Shown: positions 15,450 to 24,317, numbered from the stretch's first letter. The stretch: 64,000 bases of DNA from Rhizobium sp. NXC24 (GCF_002944315.1 NZ_CP024311.1:410501-474500), one strand, 5' to 3'. Made by a program: numbers and translations. Notes: generated from the letters alone by a model not told the origin.

Positions 15450-16724
15450 CTACTCCCGGTTCTGTTTGAGGTTCTTGTCCATGTCGCGCACCGCTTCGAA
15501 AAGAACGGCGGCGCCCATGGCGATATCGTCATTCTCGGCCCATTCCTCGGCGCAATGGCTGCGGCCTTCCTTGCAGGGCACGAAGATCATGGCGGCTGGG
15601 GCGACCTTGGCGATCCAGGCCGTGTCGTGGCCGGCGCCAGACGCCATGCGGCGATGCTTTGCGCCGACTGTGTCGCAGGCGCGCTCGAGCGTTTCGAGCA
15701 GAGCGGGAGCACCCGGCGTTGGAAAATTGTCGGAGACGCGGACGGGTGGCTTGATCGTCACTCCGTAAGCCGTAGCTATCTGTTGAACGGCACCATCGAT
15801 CCAGGCCAGGAACTCTTCCATGTCGCTGCGAATTTCGGCGCGGCCGTCGATCAGCAGCACCACCTTGGAAGGCACCACATTGGCGGCATTCGGCTCGATG
15901 CGGAATTCGCCCACGGTCGCGGCGAAATGACCCGGCGTCTTCGCCTGTTCAGCAGCGCGCTGGCGGATGTCGAGCACGAGCTGCGAGGCGGCCACCAGCG
16001 CATCCGCGCGGCGGTCCATCGGCGTCGTGCCGGCATGGTCGGCGCGGCCTTCGACAGTGATCTCGATGCGGGTGATTCCGGCGATCGCGGTGACGATGCC
16101 GATATCCTTGTTCTCGGCCTCCAGCACGGGACCCTGCTCGATATGCAGCTCCAGGAAACCGGCGAGATCCGGGCGCTTCTGTGCGAGCAGCACGGAGGGG
16201 TCGCCACCGACTTCAGCAATCCCCTGGGAAAGCGTGCGGTTACCGCTGGTGCGTGTGAGCCACGCCTCGGGGATCTGCCCGGTCATGCCGCGGCTGCCGA
16301 TGCAGGATACGCCGAAGATGCTGACTTCCTCAGCCAGAAAATCGACAATCTCCAGATCATGATCGAGCTCGATATCGCGATCTCTCAAGGAGCGCGCGAC
16401 CTCGAGCGCGGCAATCGTACCCGCGATGCCGTCGAAACGGCCGCCATCGGGAACGGTATCGGAATGCGAGCCGACGAGGATCGTGCCGAGACCGGGCTTT
16501 GTGCCTGCGCGCCTGCCGATCAGGTTGCCGCCGGCATCGATGCGGGTTTCCAGTCCGGCGGCTTTCATCCGCGCCTCAATGTAAGCACGACCTTCCAGAA
16601 ACAGCGGCGAGAAGGCGCGGCGCGTCCAAGGGTGATCGGGTTCGGTGATCCCTGCCAGCGCATCGATATCTTCGGCGATGCGGTCGGCGTTGACGGGCAG
16701 ATTGTGGCGTTTCGGTTGGTTCAT
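15450..16724 (-). CDS. M20-family N-carbamoyl-amino-acid hydrolase (Zn-dependent)
   Basis: This 424-residue amidase of the hydantoinase/carbamoylase group (AllC/HyuC-like) carries metal-binding motifs GSHSDTVPDGGRFDG near residue 83, DFLAEEVSIFG near residue 120 and HIEQGPVLE near residue 190, and a C-terminal GHDTAWIAKV. The DHAGTTPMDRRADAL dimerisation-domain motif is intact. Such enzymes hydrolyse an N-carbamoyl amino acid to the free amino acid, CO2 and ammonia. In this operon the expected substrate is N-carbamoyl-L-glutamate, giving glutamate. The start at 16724 overlaps the upstream hydantoinase stop (ATGA), which fixes the start and implies coupling. Allantoate amidohydrolase is the main alternative label. 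Confidence 0.85.
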   Translation of the reverse strand: MNQPKRHNLPVNADRIAEDIDALAGITEPDHPWTRRAFSPLFLEGRAYIEARMKAAGLETRIDAGGNLIGRRAGTKPGLGTILVGSHSDTVPDGGRFDGIAGTIAALEVARSLRDRDIELDHDLEIVDFLAEEVSIFGVSCIGSRGMTGQIPEAWLTRTSGNRTLSQGIAEVGGDPSVLLAQKRPDLAGFLELHIEQGPVLEAENKDIGIVTAIAGITRIEITVEGRADHAGTTPMDRRADALVAASQLVLDIRQRAAEQAKTPGHFAATVGEFRIEPNAANVVPSKVVLLIDGRAEIRSDMEEFLAWIDGAVQQIATAYGVTIKPPVRVSDNFPTPGAPALLETLERACDTVGAKHRRMASGAGHDTAWIAKVAPAAMIFVPCKEGRSHCAEEWAENDDIAMGAAVLFEAVRDMDKNLKQNRE

Positions 16725-18106
16725 CAGGCAGTCTCTCCGGCGATAATCTGGCGAGGAAGCGGGCGGACAAATCTGCCGCTGCCGGGCTCGGCCAGCACTT
16801 TGTTTCCATCGGCAATTTGTGTGCCTCTGAGATAGGTGGCGGATACCGTCCAAGGCAGGCGGATGCCGTTATAGGGGCTCCAGTCGACGACATTGTTGCC
16901 GCTCGAAGCGGCGTCGTAGACGGTTTCGCGCGGTTCCAGCACGACGATGTCGGCATCCTTGCCAGGCGTCAGCGCGCCCTTGATATGATCGAGACGAAAA
17001 TGCCTGGCGGGATTTTCCGCCATCAGCTTCGCCGCCCAAGTAAGTGGCACGCCACGCTCCAACGCGCCCTTGACGAAAAGCGGCACCATGACTTCAAGGC
17101 CTGGAACGCCCGACGCATTCGCCAGCATATCCGGATTGGTCTTGCGGTTCTCCGACCAGCTCACATGGTCCGTCGAGACGAGCCAGACATTGCCTTCCGC
17201 CACCTTGCGCCATAGCGTCTCCACTTCGGCGCGTGGGCGGATCGGCGGATTGATCTTCGCCTTGCCGCCAAGGCGCTTCACGTCGTTTTCCTCGTCCAGC
17301 GTCAGATAGTGAATGCAACATTCTACCGTCGCCTCGAAGCCGTCGCGGCGGTAAGCGCGGGCAATATCGTAGCCGCGGCCGAGCGAGCAATGCACCACAT
17401 GCGCCGGGCAGCCGGTGTGGGCGCCTGTCTCGAAGATCGTATGCATGGCGAGCAATTCGGTGATCGGCGGCCGTGACAGGCCGTGCGCGCGGTAATCGGT
17501 GATGCCGCTTGCCTTGATCTGCTCCATATAGGTCCGAACCGCTTCATCGTCCTCGTTATGCACGCCGGCCGTCACTCCCGTCGGTGCAATCGCTGCAAAG
17601 CAGGCGTCGAGCAGGGCGGGCGGAATGCGCGGGAAGCGCTTGGGGTCCGTGCCGAATGTCGAGAATTTGACGGCGGCGACACCGGCCTCCACCATTTCGT
17701 GGATGCGTGCAGGCCCTTCTTCCGGGTCGACCGTGCCGTAAAGCGCGAAGTCGACGCGGGCCTGCGGAGAGGCATGGTCGACCTTCTTCTTCACCGCCGT
17801 CGCCGAACAGACGAGATTGCCTTCATCATAGGGCATGTCGACGATGGTGGTGACGCCGCCAGCCGCGGCCGAGCGCGTCGACCAGATGAAATCCTCTTGG
17901 TCTTTCTGAGAGAGCGAATGCACCTGCGCGTCGATCGCGCCGGGCAGGATCAGTGCTTTTCCGAGCAGATGCCGTTCATGCGCTGCGGGTGGGACGCCGA
18001 TGCCGATCTCAGCGATCTTGCCGTCGCGCACGGCGACATAACCCTGTTCCACGATACGCTCGGGCAGAACCACCGTGCCTTGCAGAACGAGATCGAAGTC
18101 AGCCAT
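16724..18106 (-). CDS. Hydantoinase/dihydroorotase-type cyclic amidohydrolase
   Basis: This 460-residue amidohydrolase-superfamily protein has a split beta-sandwich and TIM barrel. Recognisable parts are the start LVLQGTVVLPERIV, GAIDAQVHSLSQKDQEDF near residue 56, the carboxylated-Lys segment GVAAVKFSTFG near residue 140, the metal His in GVHNEDDEA and HVVHCSLGRGYDI, the metal Asp in VSTDHVSWSENRKTNPDML, and ALTPGKDADIVVLEP near the C-terminus. The usual metal motif DxHxH is DAQVH here, so the first histidine is Gln. In this operon it should open hydantoin-5-propionate to N-carbamoyl-glutamate. Allantoinase or dihydropyrimidinase are alternative annotations. It starts 27 bp after the lyase-like gene. 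Confidence 0.8.
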   Translation of the reverse strand: MADFDLVLQGTVVLPERIVEQGYVAVRDGKIAEIGIGVPPAAHERHLLGKALILPGAIDAQVHSLSQKDQEDFIWSTRSAAAGGVTTIVDMPYDEGNLVCSATAVKKKVDHASPQARVDFALYGTVDPEEGPARIHEMVEAGVAAVKFSTFGTDPKRFPRIPPALLDACFAAIAPTGVTAGVHNEDDEAVRTYMEQIKASGITDYRAHGLSRPPITELLAMHTIFETGAHTGCPAHVVHCSLGRGYDIARAYRRDGFEATVECCIHYLTLDEENDVKRLGGKAKINPPIRPRAEVETLWRKVAEGNVWLVSTDHVSWSENRKTNPDMLANASGVPGLEVMVPLFVKGALERGVPLTWAAKLMAENPARHFRLDHIKGALTPGKDADIVVLEPRETVYDAASSGNNVVDWSPYNGIRLPWTVSATYLRGTQIADGNKVLAEPGSGRFVRPLPRQIIAGETA

Positions 18107-18133
18107 ATCCAGTCTCCCCGTTCACCGGTTTGT

Positions 18134-19717
18134 TCAGATCACGACGGTGTCGCGATAAAGCCGCTCTTCGACCCGCTCCAGCGAGCCAAGGGCAAAGAAG
18201 TCATCGTAGGCGAGGATCGGCGCCTGGGCGATCATTTCGGATACGAAGGCCTCTGAACCCAGTTCTTCTTCGATCGCTTCCACTTCAGCCGACAGCGGTC
18301 GGTCGACGACATAGAAGTCGGCATGTTTGCGTACGACGTCGTAAAGCATGCGGGCCACGCCTTCCGGCTTGTCGCCGAGAATGTCGATCGCCTGCGCCGA
18401 GAGCAGGGCTTCCAGTGCCGCAAGGCGCTTCAACGCCCGCATCTGCCGCTCAAAACGTTCGATGACCAGCGGCAGGAAAGCGGCTTCATCCTCCATGCCA
18501 GCGGCGACCACCAGCGACTGCGCCGATACCGGATTGGACATGGAGAGCACCCGCGAAAAGATCTCGCCGGCAAGCTTGATGATCGGGCCGAAGCCGGTGG
18601 CGATTTTGCCCTCCGGCACCAGATTGACCGGCAGGCCGCGCCGCTGGCCATTGCCGAGCAGGACGCAGCGGTTGAAGGCATTGCGCGCCGCATGCGCCAT
18701 GCAGATGACTGCTGCCTCGAGCAGGATCGTTACATCAAGGGGCAAGGAACCACCCGACGTCATGACGCGACCGTCGACGATGACGGGATTGTCGTCGGAG
18801 CGGCCGGTCGCGGCCAGGATTTTGTGACCGGCGGACAGGAGATTTTCGATCACCGCGCCGAAGACCTGACCGATCATGCGCAGGCTCAAGGGGTCCTGCA
18901 CATGCGTTGCGACGGGCCAAGGCCATTCTTCGGAGGCGTTGCAGAGCCAGGAGCCGATCAGCGCTTCGCGCGCCGTGCCGACATGGCGCACCGAATGCCA
19001 GGGATCACGCGAGGCACCAAGCGCGCCGGCCGCCATCATGCCGGTTGCGAGCAGCACGCGGATCGAGGAGGCGGCATTGCGGGTCGTCTCGGCCGCCGCC
19101 GCGAAACTGACGGCGTTGACGCTGAGCGAGGCCAGGCTGTCGCGCGGCAGCATTCTCACCGGCCTGATGCCGGCCGCGGCAAAGGCGTCGGCTGCCTGCA
19201 TGCGCCGGCCGTGATAGACGGCTTCGCCGACCCCGGTCAGCACCGCGCCGATCTGGCCCATGAGGCCGATATCGGCGCAGCCGATCGAGCCGGTGCGCCG
19301 CACGACGGGAATGACATCCGCGTTCAGAAGCTGGAGATAGGCGTCGATCAGTTCCGGCGAGCAGCCAACCCGGCCGGTCAGCGCAGTATTGACCCGGATC
19401 GCCATGGCATTGCGCACGACGGACATGGAAAAAGGCGCGCCGGTGCCGAAATGATGGGCGCGCACCAGGCCGAGATTGAAGGTGTCGAGGTCTTCCGGAG
19501 ACCACTCCACATCCTTCATCGCTCCGACGCCGGTGGTCGAGCCATAAACGGGCATGCCGGACTCGATCGTGCTTTCGAGGACTTCGCGCGCCGCGCGCAC
19601 GCGCACCAGGCCGCTTTCCGATGCCGTGGGCATCACGACGCCTGCGCCGATCCGCACCAGATCGCTGAAGCCCAAGGGCTGTCCGGTGAGTTCGATGCTG
19701 GCTTTCTGACGCTCCAT
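18134..19717 (-). CDS. Histidine-ammonia-lyase homologue lacking the MIO triad, probable ergothionase
   Basis: This 527-residue aromatic amino acid lyase-fold protein aligns with HutH: VYGSTTGVG (near residue 55), VRAHHFGTGAPF with the conserved active-site His, LSVNAVSF with the conserved Asn, HVQDPLSLR, and GMEDEAAF with the conserved Glu. The MIO-forming Ala-Ser-Gly of HutH (GSVGASGDLAPL) is replaced by GSIGCADIGLMG, so the electrophilic cofactor cannot form in the usual way. The usual Tyr in QDPYSLR is Leu. Ergothionase, which eliminates trimethylamine from ergothioneine, is to my knowledge an MIO-independent member of this fold. The start at 19717 has an AGGAG site ten bases away. The gene leads the operon. 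Confidence 0.75.
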   Translation of the reverse strand: MERQKASIELTGQPLGFSDLVRIGAGVVMPTASESGLVRVRAAREVLESTIESGMPVYGSTTGVGAMKDVEWSPEDLDTFNLGLVRAHHFGTGAPFSMSVVRNAMAIRVNTALTGRVGCSPELIDAYLQLLNADVIPVVRRTGSIGCADIGLMGQIGAVLTGVGEAVYHGRRMQAADAFAAAGIRPVRMLPRDSLASLSVNAVSFAAAAETTRNAASSIRVLLATGMMAAGALGASRDPWHSVRHVGTAREALIGSWLCNASEEWPWPVATHVQDPLSLRMIGQVFGAVIENLLSAGHKILAATGRSDDNPVIVDGRVMTSGGSLPLDVTILLEAAVICMAHAARNAFNRCVLLGNGQRRGLPVNLVPEGKIATGFGPIIKLAGEIFSRVLSMSNPVSAQSLVVAAGMEDEAAFLPLVIERFERQMRALKRLAALEALLSAQAIDILGDKPEGVARMLYDVVRKHADFYVVDRPLSAEVEAIEEELGSEAFVSEMIAQAPILAYDDFFALGSLERVEERLYRDTVVI

Positions 19718-19764
19718 CTCTGCTGTTCTCCTTTCCCGCAAGGCTATGCGAGCATCATCGATAA

Positions 19765-19776
19765 TGGGATATCCCA
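19765..19776. promoter_or_regulatory. Perfect palindrome TGGGATATCCCA, probable operator of the catabolic operon
   Basis: A 12-bp perfect palindrome lies about 48 bp upstream of the start of the leading gene at 19717, in the only gap (19718-19905) large enough to hold the operon promoter. Short symmetric sites of this type suit a dimeric GntR- or MarR-like repressor. No regulator gene is adjacent, so the cognate protein is unknown. Confidence 0.4.
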
Positions 19777-19905
19777 AATCGCGAACACCTGTAGCGCCGT
19801 GCATACAAAGCCTGCGCAAGACCTGCCGCAGCACCTTCAATGACCCATCACGGCCGAAAGGGGGAGGCATCCATTTCTATGAAACGGCGTGGCCTTAGAA
19901 ATAGG

Positions 19906-21480
19906 TCAGCTCAAATGCCATGCAATGTAAAGCAGCGTGAGCGCGATGATCCAGAGCGCCAAGCGCCCATAACGGCTGTGCTTCGCCTCGGCCTTGCCGA
20001 TCGCCTCCGCCGTCTGAGGGTCGAAGCGCAGACCGTTTTCGCTCATGGCGAGGAGTTCATGGTGGAATTTCTCGGTCTTGGCGGCGATTTCGGGGGCCGC
20101 TTCGGCGAGTTTCACAGCCGCTTTCAAACCGTCCTTCAGGTCGGTTACGATACGTTTGGGACCGAGATTGGTGCGGATCCAGTCGCCGACGACAGGTTCC
20201 GAAGCCTTCCACATGTTGAAGCGCGGATTGAGCATGCGCGACACGCCCTCGACCACGACCATGGTCTTCTGCAGCATGACTAGTTCCGGCCGCGTCTCCA
20301 TATCGAAAAGTTCGGTCACTTCGAAGAGCAGCGTCAGCAGCTTACCCATGGAGATCGTTTCGGCCGGCTGGCCGTGGATCGGCTCGCCGATGGCGCGGAT
20401 TGCCTGCGCAAAACTTTCGGTATTGTGATGCCCCGGCACGTAACCGGCCTCGAAATGCACCTCGGCGACGCGGATATAATCGCGCGTGATGAAGCCATAG
20501 AGGATTTCGGCAAGGAAACGGCGTTCCTTTTTGCCGAGCCGTCCGACGATGCCCATGTCGACGGCGACGATTTGCCCTTGGGCGTCGACGAAGAGATTGC
20601 CGGGATGCATGTCGGCATGAAAGAAGCCGTCGCGCAGCGTATGCCGCAGGAAGGATTGGATCAGCGTGTCGGCGAGCAGATTGAGATTATGGCCGGCGGC
20701 CTTCAGCCCCTCGACATCGGACATCTTGACGCCGTCGATCCATTCCATGGTGATGACGTCGCGGCCGGTGCGCTCCCAATCGACCTTGGGGACGCGGAAG
20801 CCCGGGTCCTTCTCGGTGTTTTCGGCGATCTCGGAAAGTGCTGCCGCCTCGAGCCGCAGATCCATCTCGACCTTAGTTGTCTGCTCCAGCGTTCGCGTTA
20901 CTTCGACGGGCCTCAAGCGGCGACTCGACGGCATAAAGCGTTCCTGCAGACCGGCGACAAGATACATCGCCTTGATATCGTTGACGAAACGCTGGCGTAC
21001 GCCGGGCCGGACAACCTTGACGGCAACGCGCTTGCGGCCTTCCGCCGTCTGCACTTCCGCTGGATGTACCTGGGCAATCGACGCGGCGGCAATCGGTTCG
21101 TCAAAGCTTACATAGAGGTCATCGATCGGACGGCCGAGTGAACCCTCGATCGCGGCCCTTGCCGCCGCATTCGGGAAGAAAGCCATGCGGTCCTGCAACT
21201 GCGACAGGTCGTTGGCCATGTCGACGCCGACGACATCGGGGCGCGTCGCCAGGAACTGGCCGATTTTCACATAGGAAGGTCCGAGACGCTCGACGGCCTT
21301 GGCGAGGCGATCGCTGCGCGCCTGGGTCTTGGCGCGTTTGCGGGCAAAAATGCTGACGAAGGATTTCGCGAGGCTGACGGAGGGCGGCAATCCCTCGGAC
21401 GGAAGCGCGATGACCACGCCTTCGCGCACCATCACCCAGCCGACCCTGATGAGGCCGAAATATGCGTTAAAAGCACTCAT
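19906..21480 (-). CDS. ubiB: UbiB, ABC1/ADCK-type atypical kinase for ubiquinone synthesis
   Basis: This 524-residue protein of the UbiB family has the invariant KxGQ motif in SYVKIGQFLATRPDVVG near residue 70, an ATP-binding Lys in RVAVKVVRPGVRQRF near residue 160, catalytic HADMHPGNLFVD near residue 290, and metal Asp in VAVDMGIVGRL. A C-terminal hydrophobic segment (RLALWIIALTLLYIAWHL) anchors it to the inner membrane. It supports coenzyme Q assembly and is often misnamed a 2-polyprenylphenol 6-hydroxylase. It follows ubiE on the same strand with a 62-bp gap, forming an ubiE-ubiB operon as in other rhizobia. Confidence 0.95.
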   Translation of the reverse strand: MSAFNAYFGLIRVGWVMVREGVVIALPSEGLPPSVSLAKSFVSIFARKRAKTQARSDRLAKAVERLGPSYVKIGQFLATRPDVVGVDMANDLSQLQDRMAFFPNAAARAAIEGSLGRPIDDLYVSFDEPIAAASIAQVHPAEVQTAEGRKRVAVKVVRPGVRQRFVNDIKAMYLVAGLQERFMPSSRRLRPVEVTRTLEQTTKVEMDLRLEAAALSEIAENTEKDPGFRVPKVDWERTGRDVITMEWIDGVKMSDVEGLKAAGHNLNLLADTLIQSFLRHTLRDGFFHADMHPGNLFVDAQGQIVAVDMGIVGRLGKKERRFLAEILYGFITRDYIRVAEVHFEAGYVPGHHNTESFAQAIRAIGEPIHGQPAETISMGKLLTLLFEVTELFDMETRPELVMLQKTMVVVEGVSRMLNPRFNMWKASEPVVGDWIRTNLGPKRIVTDLKDGLKAAVKLAEAAPEIAAKTEKFHHELLAMSENGLRFDPQTAEAIGKAEAKHSRYGRLALWIIALTLLYIAWHLS

Positions 21481-21542
21481 CGGGTCTCAAGGTCTCGCTT
21501 GATGCCGGCCGAAACCCGCGTCACATTTTTCGGAACCATGCG

Positions 21543-22319
21543 TCAGAGCTTCCAGCCGGAGTGCAGGGCGGCGATGCCGCCGGTATAATTGGTAAAGCTC
21601 ACGCGCGAAAAGCCGGCCTCGCGGATCATCGTCGCGAAATCCTGCTGGTTCGGAAATTTACGGATCGATTCCACAAGATACTGATAGGGTTCGGCATCGC
21701 CGGTGATCGCCTTGCCGAACTGCGGAATGGCGTTGAAGGACCAGGCATCGTAGACACGGTCGAGCAGCGGCAGGTCGACTTCGGAAAATTCCAGCACCAG
21801 CAGCCGCCCGCCCCGCTTCAGCACGCGATAGGCTTCCTTCAGCGCCACATCGATACGCGGCACGTTGCGGATGCCGAAGGCGATCGTATAGGCGTCGAAG
21901 GAATTGGTCTCGAAGGGCAGTTCCTCGGCATTGGCCTCGACAAAGGTGAGATTATCGGTGAGCTTCTTCTTCGCAGCGCGTTCCGCGCCGACACCCAGCA
22001 TCGAGCCGTTGATGTCGAGCACGGTCGCGTGCGCCAGCCGGTTCGAGGCCTCGACGATGCGGAAGGCGATGTCGCCCGTACCGCCGGCGACGTCGAGGAC
22101 CTTATAGCCAGCGTCCTTGCGCGGATTGAGCACGGCGATCATCGCATCCTTCCAGGCCCGGTGCAGGCCCATGGACATGACGTCGTTCATGATGTCGTAG
22201 CGCTTGGCGACCTTGTGGAACACCTCGTTGACGAGGCCCTGCTTCTCACCATCGGCCACTTCGCGGAAGCCATAGGATGTTTCCATGCCGCCATCGGCGG
22301 AGGTGCGGCTTTCTGCCAT
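21543..22319 (-). CDS. ubiE: Ubiquinone/menaquinone C-methyltransferase
   Basis: This 258-residue class I methyltransferase methylates the benzoquinol ring in ubiquinone synthesis. AdoMet-binding motif I is [19 protein letters not shown] near residue 77; [15 protein letters not shown] near residue 145 and [18 protein letters not shown] near residue 175 are diagnostic of UbiE. The N-terminal [32 protein letters not shown] is the standard UbiE opening. The start [11 protein letters not shown] at 22319 was preferred over a longer frame beginning at 22358, because alphaproteobacterial homologues start at this point. ubiB follows downstream. Confidence 0.95.
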   Translation of the reverse strand: MAESRTSADGGMETSYGFREVADGEKQGLVNEVFHKVAKRYDIMNDVMSMGLHRAWKDAMIAVLNPRKDAGYKVLDVAGGTGDIAFRIVEASNRLAHATVLDINGSMLGVGAERAAKKKLTDNLTFVEANAEELPFETNSFDAYTIAFGIRNVPRIDVALKEAYRVLKRGGRLLVLEFSEVDLPLLDRVYDAWSFNAIPQFGKAITGDAEPYQYLVESIRKFPNQQDFATMIREAGFSRVSFTNYTGGIAALHSGWKL

Positions 22320-22394
22320 CAGCTCAACTCCGTTACACCACAGCGCCGCGCGTCGCATGTGACGCGCAAGGGTCGCTGTAGCACTTTAAATCTG

Positions 22395-22442
22395 CTGCAT
22401 AATTTTATCCTTAAATCGATTCCGACCTAAGGAATTATGCAG
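22395..22442. repeat. Short palindromic intergenic repeat (CTGCATAATT...AATTATGCAG)
   Basis: Outer arms CTGCATAATT (22395-22404) and AATTATGCAG (22433-22442) and inner arms TCCTTA and TAAGGA form a nested inverted repeat around TCGATTCCGA. Elements of this type are, from memory, dispersed in Rhizobium intergenic regions. This copy lies between the divergent ubiE and mutM genes, in a 246-bp gap that must also contain both promoters. Confidence 0.6.
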
Positions 22443-22565
22443 TAATCAGCGACGGACCATAGCGAAATCGCGTTTGCCACGCTATCTCATCAACCAGGCC
22501 ACCAGCCGCAATGCCTTGGGCTATAGCTCAGATCATAAGCGGTTGAAACATAAAGATGGATAGCG

Positions 22566-23456
22566 ATGCCGGAATTACCAGAGGTCGAAACCGTCAGGCG
22601 CGGGCTTGCTCCCTCCATGGAAGGCGCGCTGCTCGCTGAACTGGAGTTGCGCCGCAACGATCTGCGCTTTCCCTTTCCGGCCGAGTTTTCACGCCTTGTC
22701 TCCGGCCGCGGCATCACGTCGCTGTCGCGGCGCGCGAAATATCTGCTGATTGATCTCGACGACGGCATGACGATCGTATCGCATCTCGGCATGTCCGGTT
22801 CCTTTCGGGTCGAAAGCGATGCCGCCGCCGAGGCGCCCGGCACATTTCACCATCCGCGCTCCAAGGACGAGAAGCATGATCACGTCGTCTTCCATCTGAA
22901 GGGCGCCAACGGCAGCGCGCGCGTCATCTACAATGATCCCCGCCGCTTCGGCTTCATGGACATCGTCCGGCGTGCAGATCTCGCCAGCCATCCCTCCTTC
23001 CGCGATCTTGGCCCGGAGCCGACCGGCAATGAATTGAGCGCCGATTATCTGGCCGAACGCTTCTCGGGCAAGGCGCAGCCGCTGAAGAGCGCGCTGCTCG
23101 ACCAGAAGAATATCGCCGGACTCGGCAATATATATGTGTGCGAGGCATTGTGGCGTTCGCATCTGTCGCCGCTGCGGGCCGCTGGGACATTGGTGAGCGA
23201 AGCCGGCATGCCGAAAGAGGAATTGCTTCGGCTGGTCGTCGCGATCCGCGAGGTCATCGCCGATGCCATAGCCGCCGGCGGCTCGTCATTGCGTGATCAT
23301 ATCCAGACGGATGGTTCGCTCGGTTATTTCCAGCATTCTTTTTCCGTCTACGACCGCGAGGCTGAGCCTTGCAGCACGCCCGGTTGCGGCGGTACGGTCG
23401 CCCGCATCGTCCAGGCGGGGCGCTCTTCTTTCTATTGCGCCTCCTGCCAGAGCTAA
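22566..23456 (+). CDS. mutM: Formamidopyrimidine-DNA glycosylase
   Basis: This 296-residue base-excision repair enzyme removes 8-oxoguanine and ring-opened purines. The N-terminal [13 protein letters not shown] supplies the catalytic Pro (residue 2) and Glu (residue 3) after Met removal; the conserved Lys is in [11 protein letters not shown] near residue 60; [23 protein letters not shown] forms the helix-two-turn-helix near residue 178. A C-terminal zinc finger (CSTPGCGG ... FYCASC) follows [21 protein letters not shown]. All key residues are intact. The gene is divergent from ubiE, with an enoyl-CoA hydratase gene 16 bp downstream. Confidence 0.96.
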   Translation: MPELPEVETVRRGLAPSMEGALLAELELRRNDLRFPFPAEFSRLVSGRGITSLSRRAKYLLIDLDDGMTIVSHLGMSGSFRVESDAAAEAPGTFHHPRSKDEKHDHVVFHLKGANGSARVIYNDPRRFGFMDIVRRADLASHPSFRDLGPEPTGNELSADYLAERFSGKAQPLKSALLDQKNIAGLGNIYVCEALWRSHLSPLRAAGTLVSEAGMPKEELLRLVVAIREVIADAIAAGGSSLRDHIQTDGSLGYFQHSFSVYDREAEPCSTPGCGGTVARIVQAGRSSFYCASCQS

Positions 23457-23472
23457 TGTGAAGGAGAGACAC

Positions 23473-24246
23473 ATGGCCTATGAAACCTTGATCATCGAAA
23501 CGCACGGGCCTGTCGGTCTCATCAGGCTCAATCGGCCGCAGGCGCTGAATGCGCTGAATTCGACGGTGCTCGCCGAACTGAAGCAGGCCTACGGCGCTTT
23601 TCACGCCGATGAGACGATCGGCGCAATCGTGCTGACGGGCTCGGAAAAGGCTTTTGCCGCCGGCGCCGATATCAAGGAAATGCAGCCGCTCGAATTCGCC
23701 GATGTCTATAAGGGCGATTTCATCAGCGGTTGGGACGAGATCGCCAAGGCGCGCAAGCCCGTCATCGCTGCCGTCGGCGGCTTTGCGCTCGGCGGCGGCT
23801 GCGAGCTCGCCATGATGTGCGACTTCATCATTGCCGCCGATACGGCAAAGTTCGGCCAGCCGGAGATCACGCTCGGCATCATCCCCGGCATGGGCGGTTC
23901 GCAGCGCCTGACGCGCGCCGTCGGCAAGGCGAAGGCGATGGATATGATCCTGACCGGCCGGATGATGGATGCGGCCGAAGCGGAGCGTTCGGGTCTGGTG
24001 TCCCGCGTCGTGCCGGCCGACAAGCTCCTCGATGAGGCGCTTGCCGCCGCCGCCAAGATCGCCTCGCTGTCGCGCCCCTCGGTGCTGATGGCCAAGGAGG
24101 CGGTCAACCGGGCGCTGGAGACGACGCTGGAAGAGGGCCTGCGCTTCGAGCGCCGGCTTTTCCATAGCCTGTTTGCCACCGAGGATCAGAAGGAAGGCAT
24201 GGCGGCCTTCATCGAGAAGCGCAAACCTGTCTTCAAGAACAGGTGA
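23473..24246 (+). CDS. Enoyl-CoA hydratase
   Basis: This 257-residue crotonase-fold enzyme adds water to 2-enoyl-CoA in beta-oxidation. The oxyanion-hole segments are [10 protein letters not shown] near residue 62 and [16 protein letters not shown] near residue 98. Both catalytic glutamates are present (GGGCELAM and [18 protein letters not shown]). The C-terminal [17 protein letters not shown] is typical of short-chain enoyl-CoA hydratase (EchA/FadB1-like). The ATG at 23473 has an AAGGAG site; a longer frame runs back inside mutM and was rejected. It is probably cotranscribed with mutM, and this gene pairing is common in rhizobia. Confidence 0.93.
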   Translation: MAYETLIIETHGPVGLIRLNRPQALNALNSTVLAELKQAYGAFHADETIGAIVLTGSEKAFAAGADIKEMQPLEFADVYKGDFISGWDEIAKARKPVIAAVGGFALGGGCELAMMCDFIIAADTAKFGQPEITLGIIPGMGGSQRLTRAVGKAKAMDMILTGRMMDAAEAERSGLVSRVVPADKLLDEALAAAAKIASLSRPSVLMAKEAVNRALETTLEEGLRFERRLFHSLFATEDQKEGMAAFIEKRKPVFKNR

Positions 24247-24288
24247 GAACGAGATTCCGGAATTGCGCGGGTTCCGTGAGAATCCGCG

Positions 24289-24317
24289 TTGACGCCGCCG
24301 CTCATTCCGGTTATATG
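24289..24317 (+). promoter_or_regulatory. Probable sigma70 promoter of rpsT
   Basis: TTGACG (24289-24294) and TATATG (24312-24317) are separated by exactly 17 bp. They lie about 120 bp before the rpsT start, leaving a leader of roughly 115 nt. Spacing and hexamers suit a strong housekeeping promoter for a ribosomal protein gene. Confidence 0.6.

Noticed and set aside
14610..16835. 741-codon plus-strand reading frame antisense to the hydantoinase-side genes
   Set aside because: Antisense shadow of the DUF917, carbamoylase and amidohydrolase genes, which are clearly real; composition is that of a GC-rich complementary frame.
12294..19717. Ordinary histidine utilisation (hut) operon
   Set aside because: The lyase homologue lacks the MIO triad, the urocanase is diverged, and hutI, hutF, hutG and hutC are absent, while DUF917, hydantoinase and carbamoylase are present.
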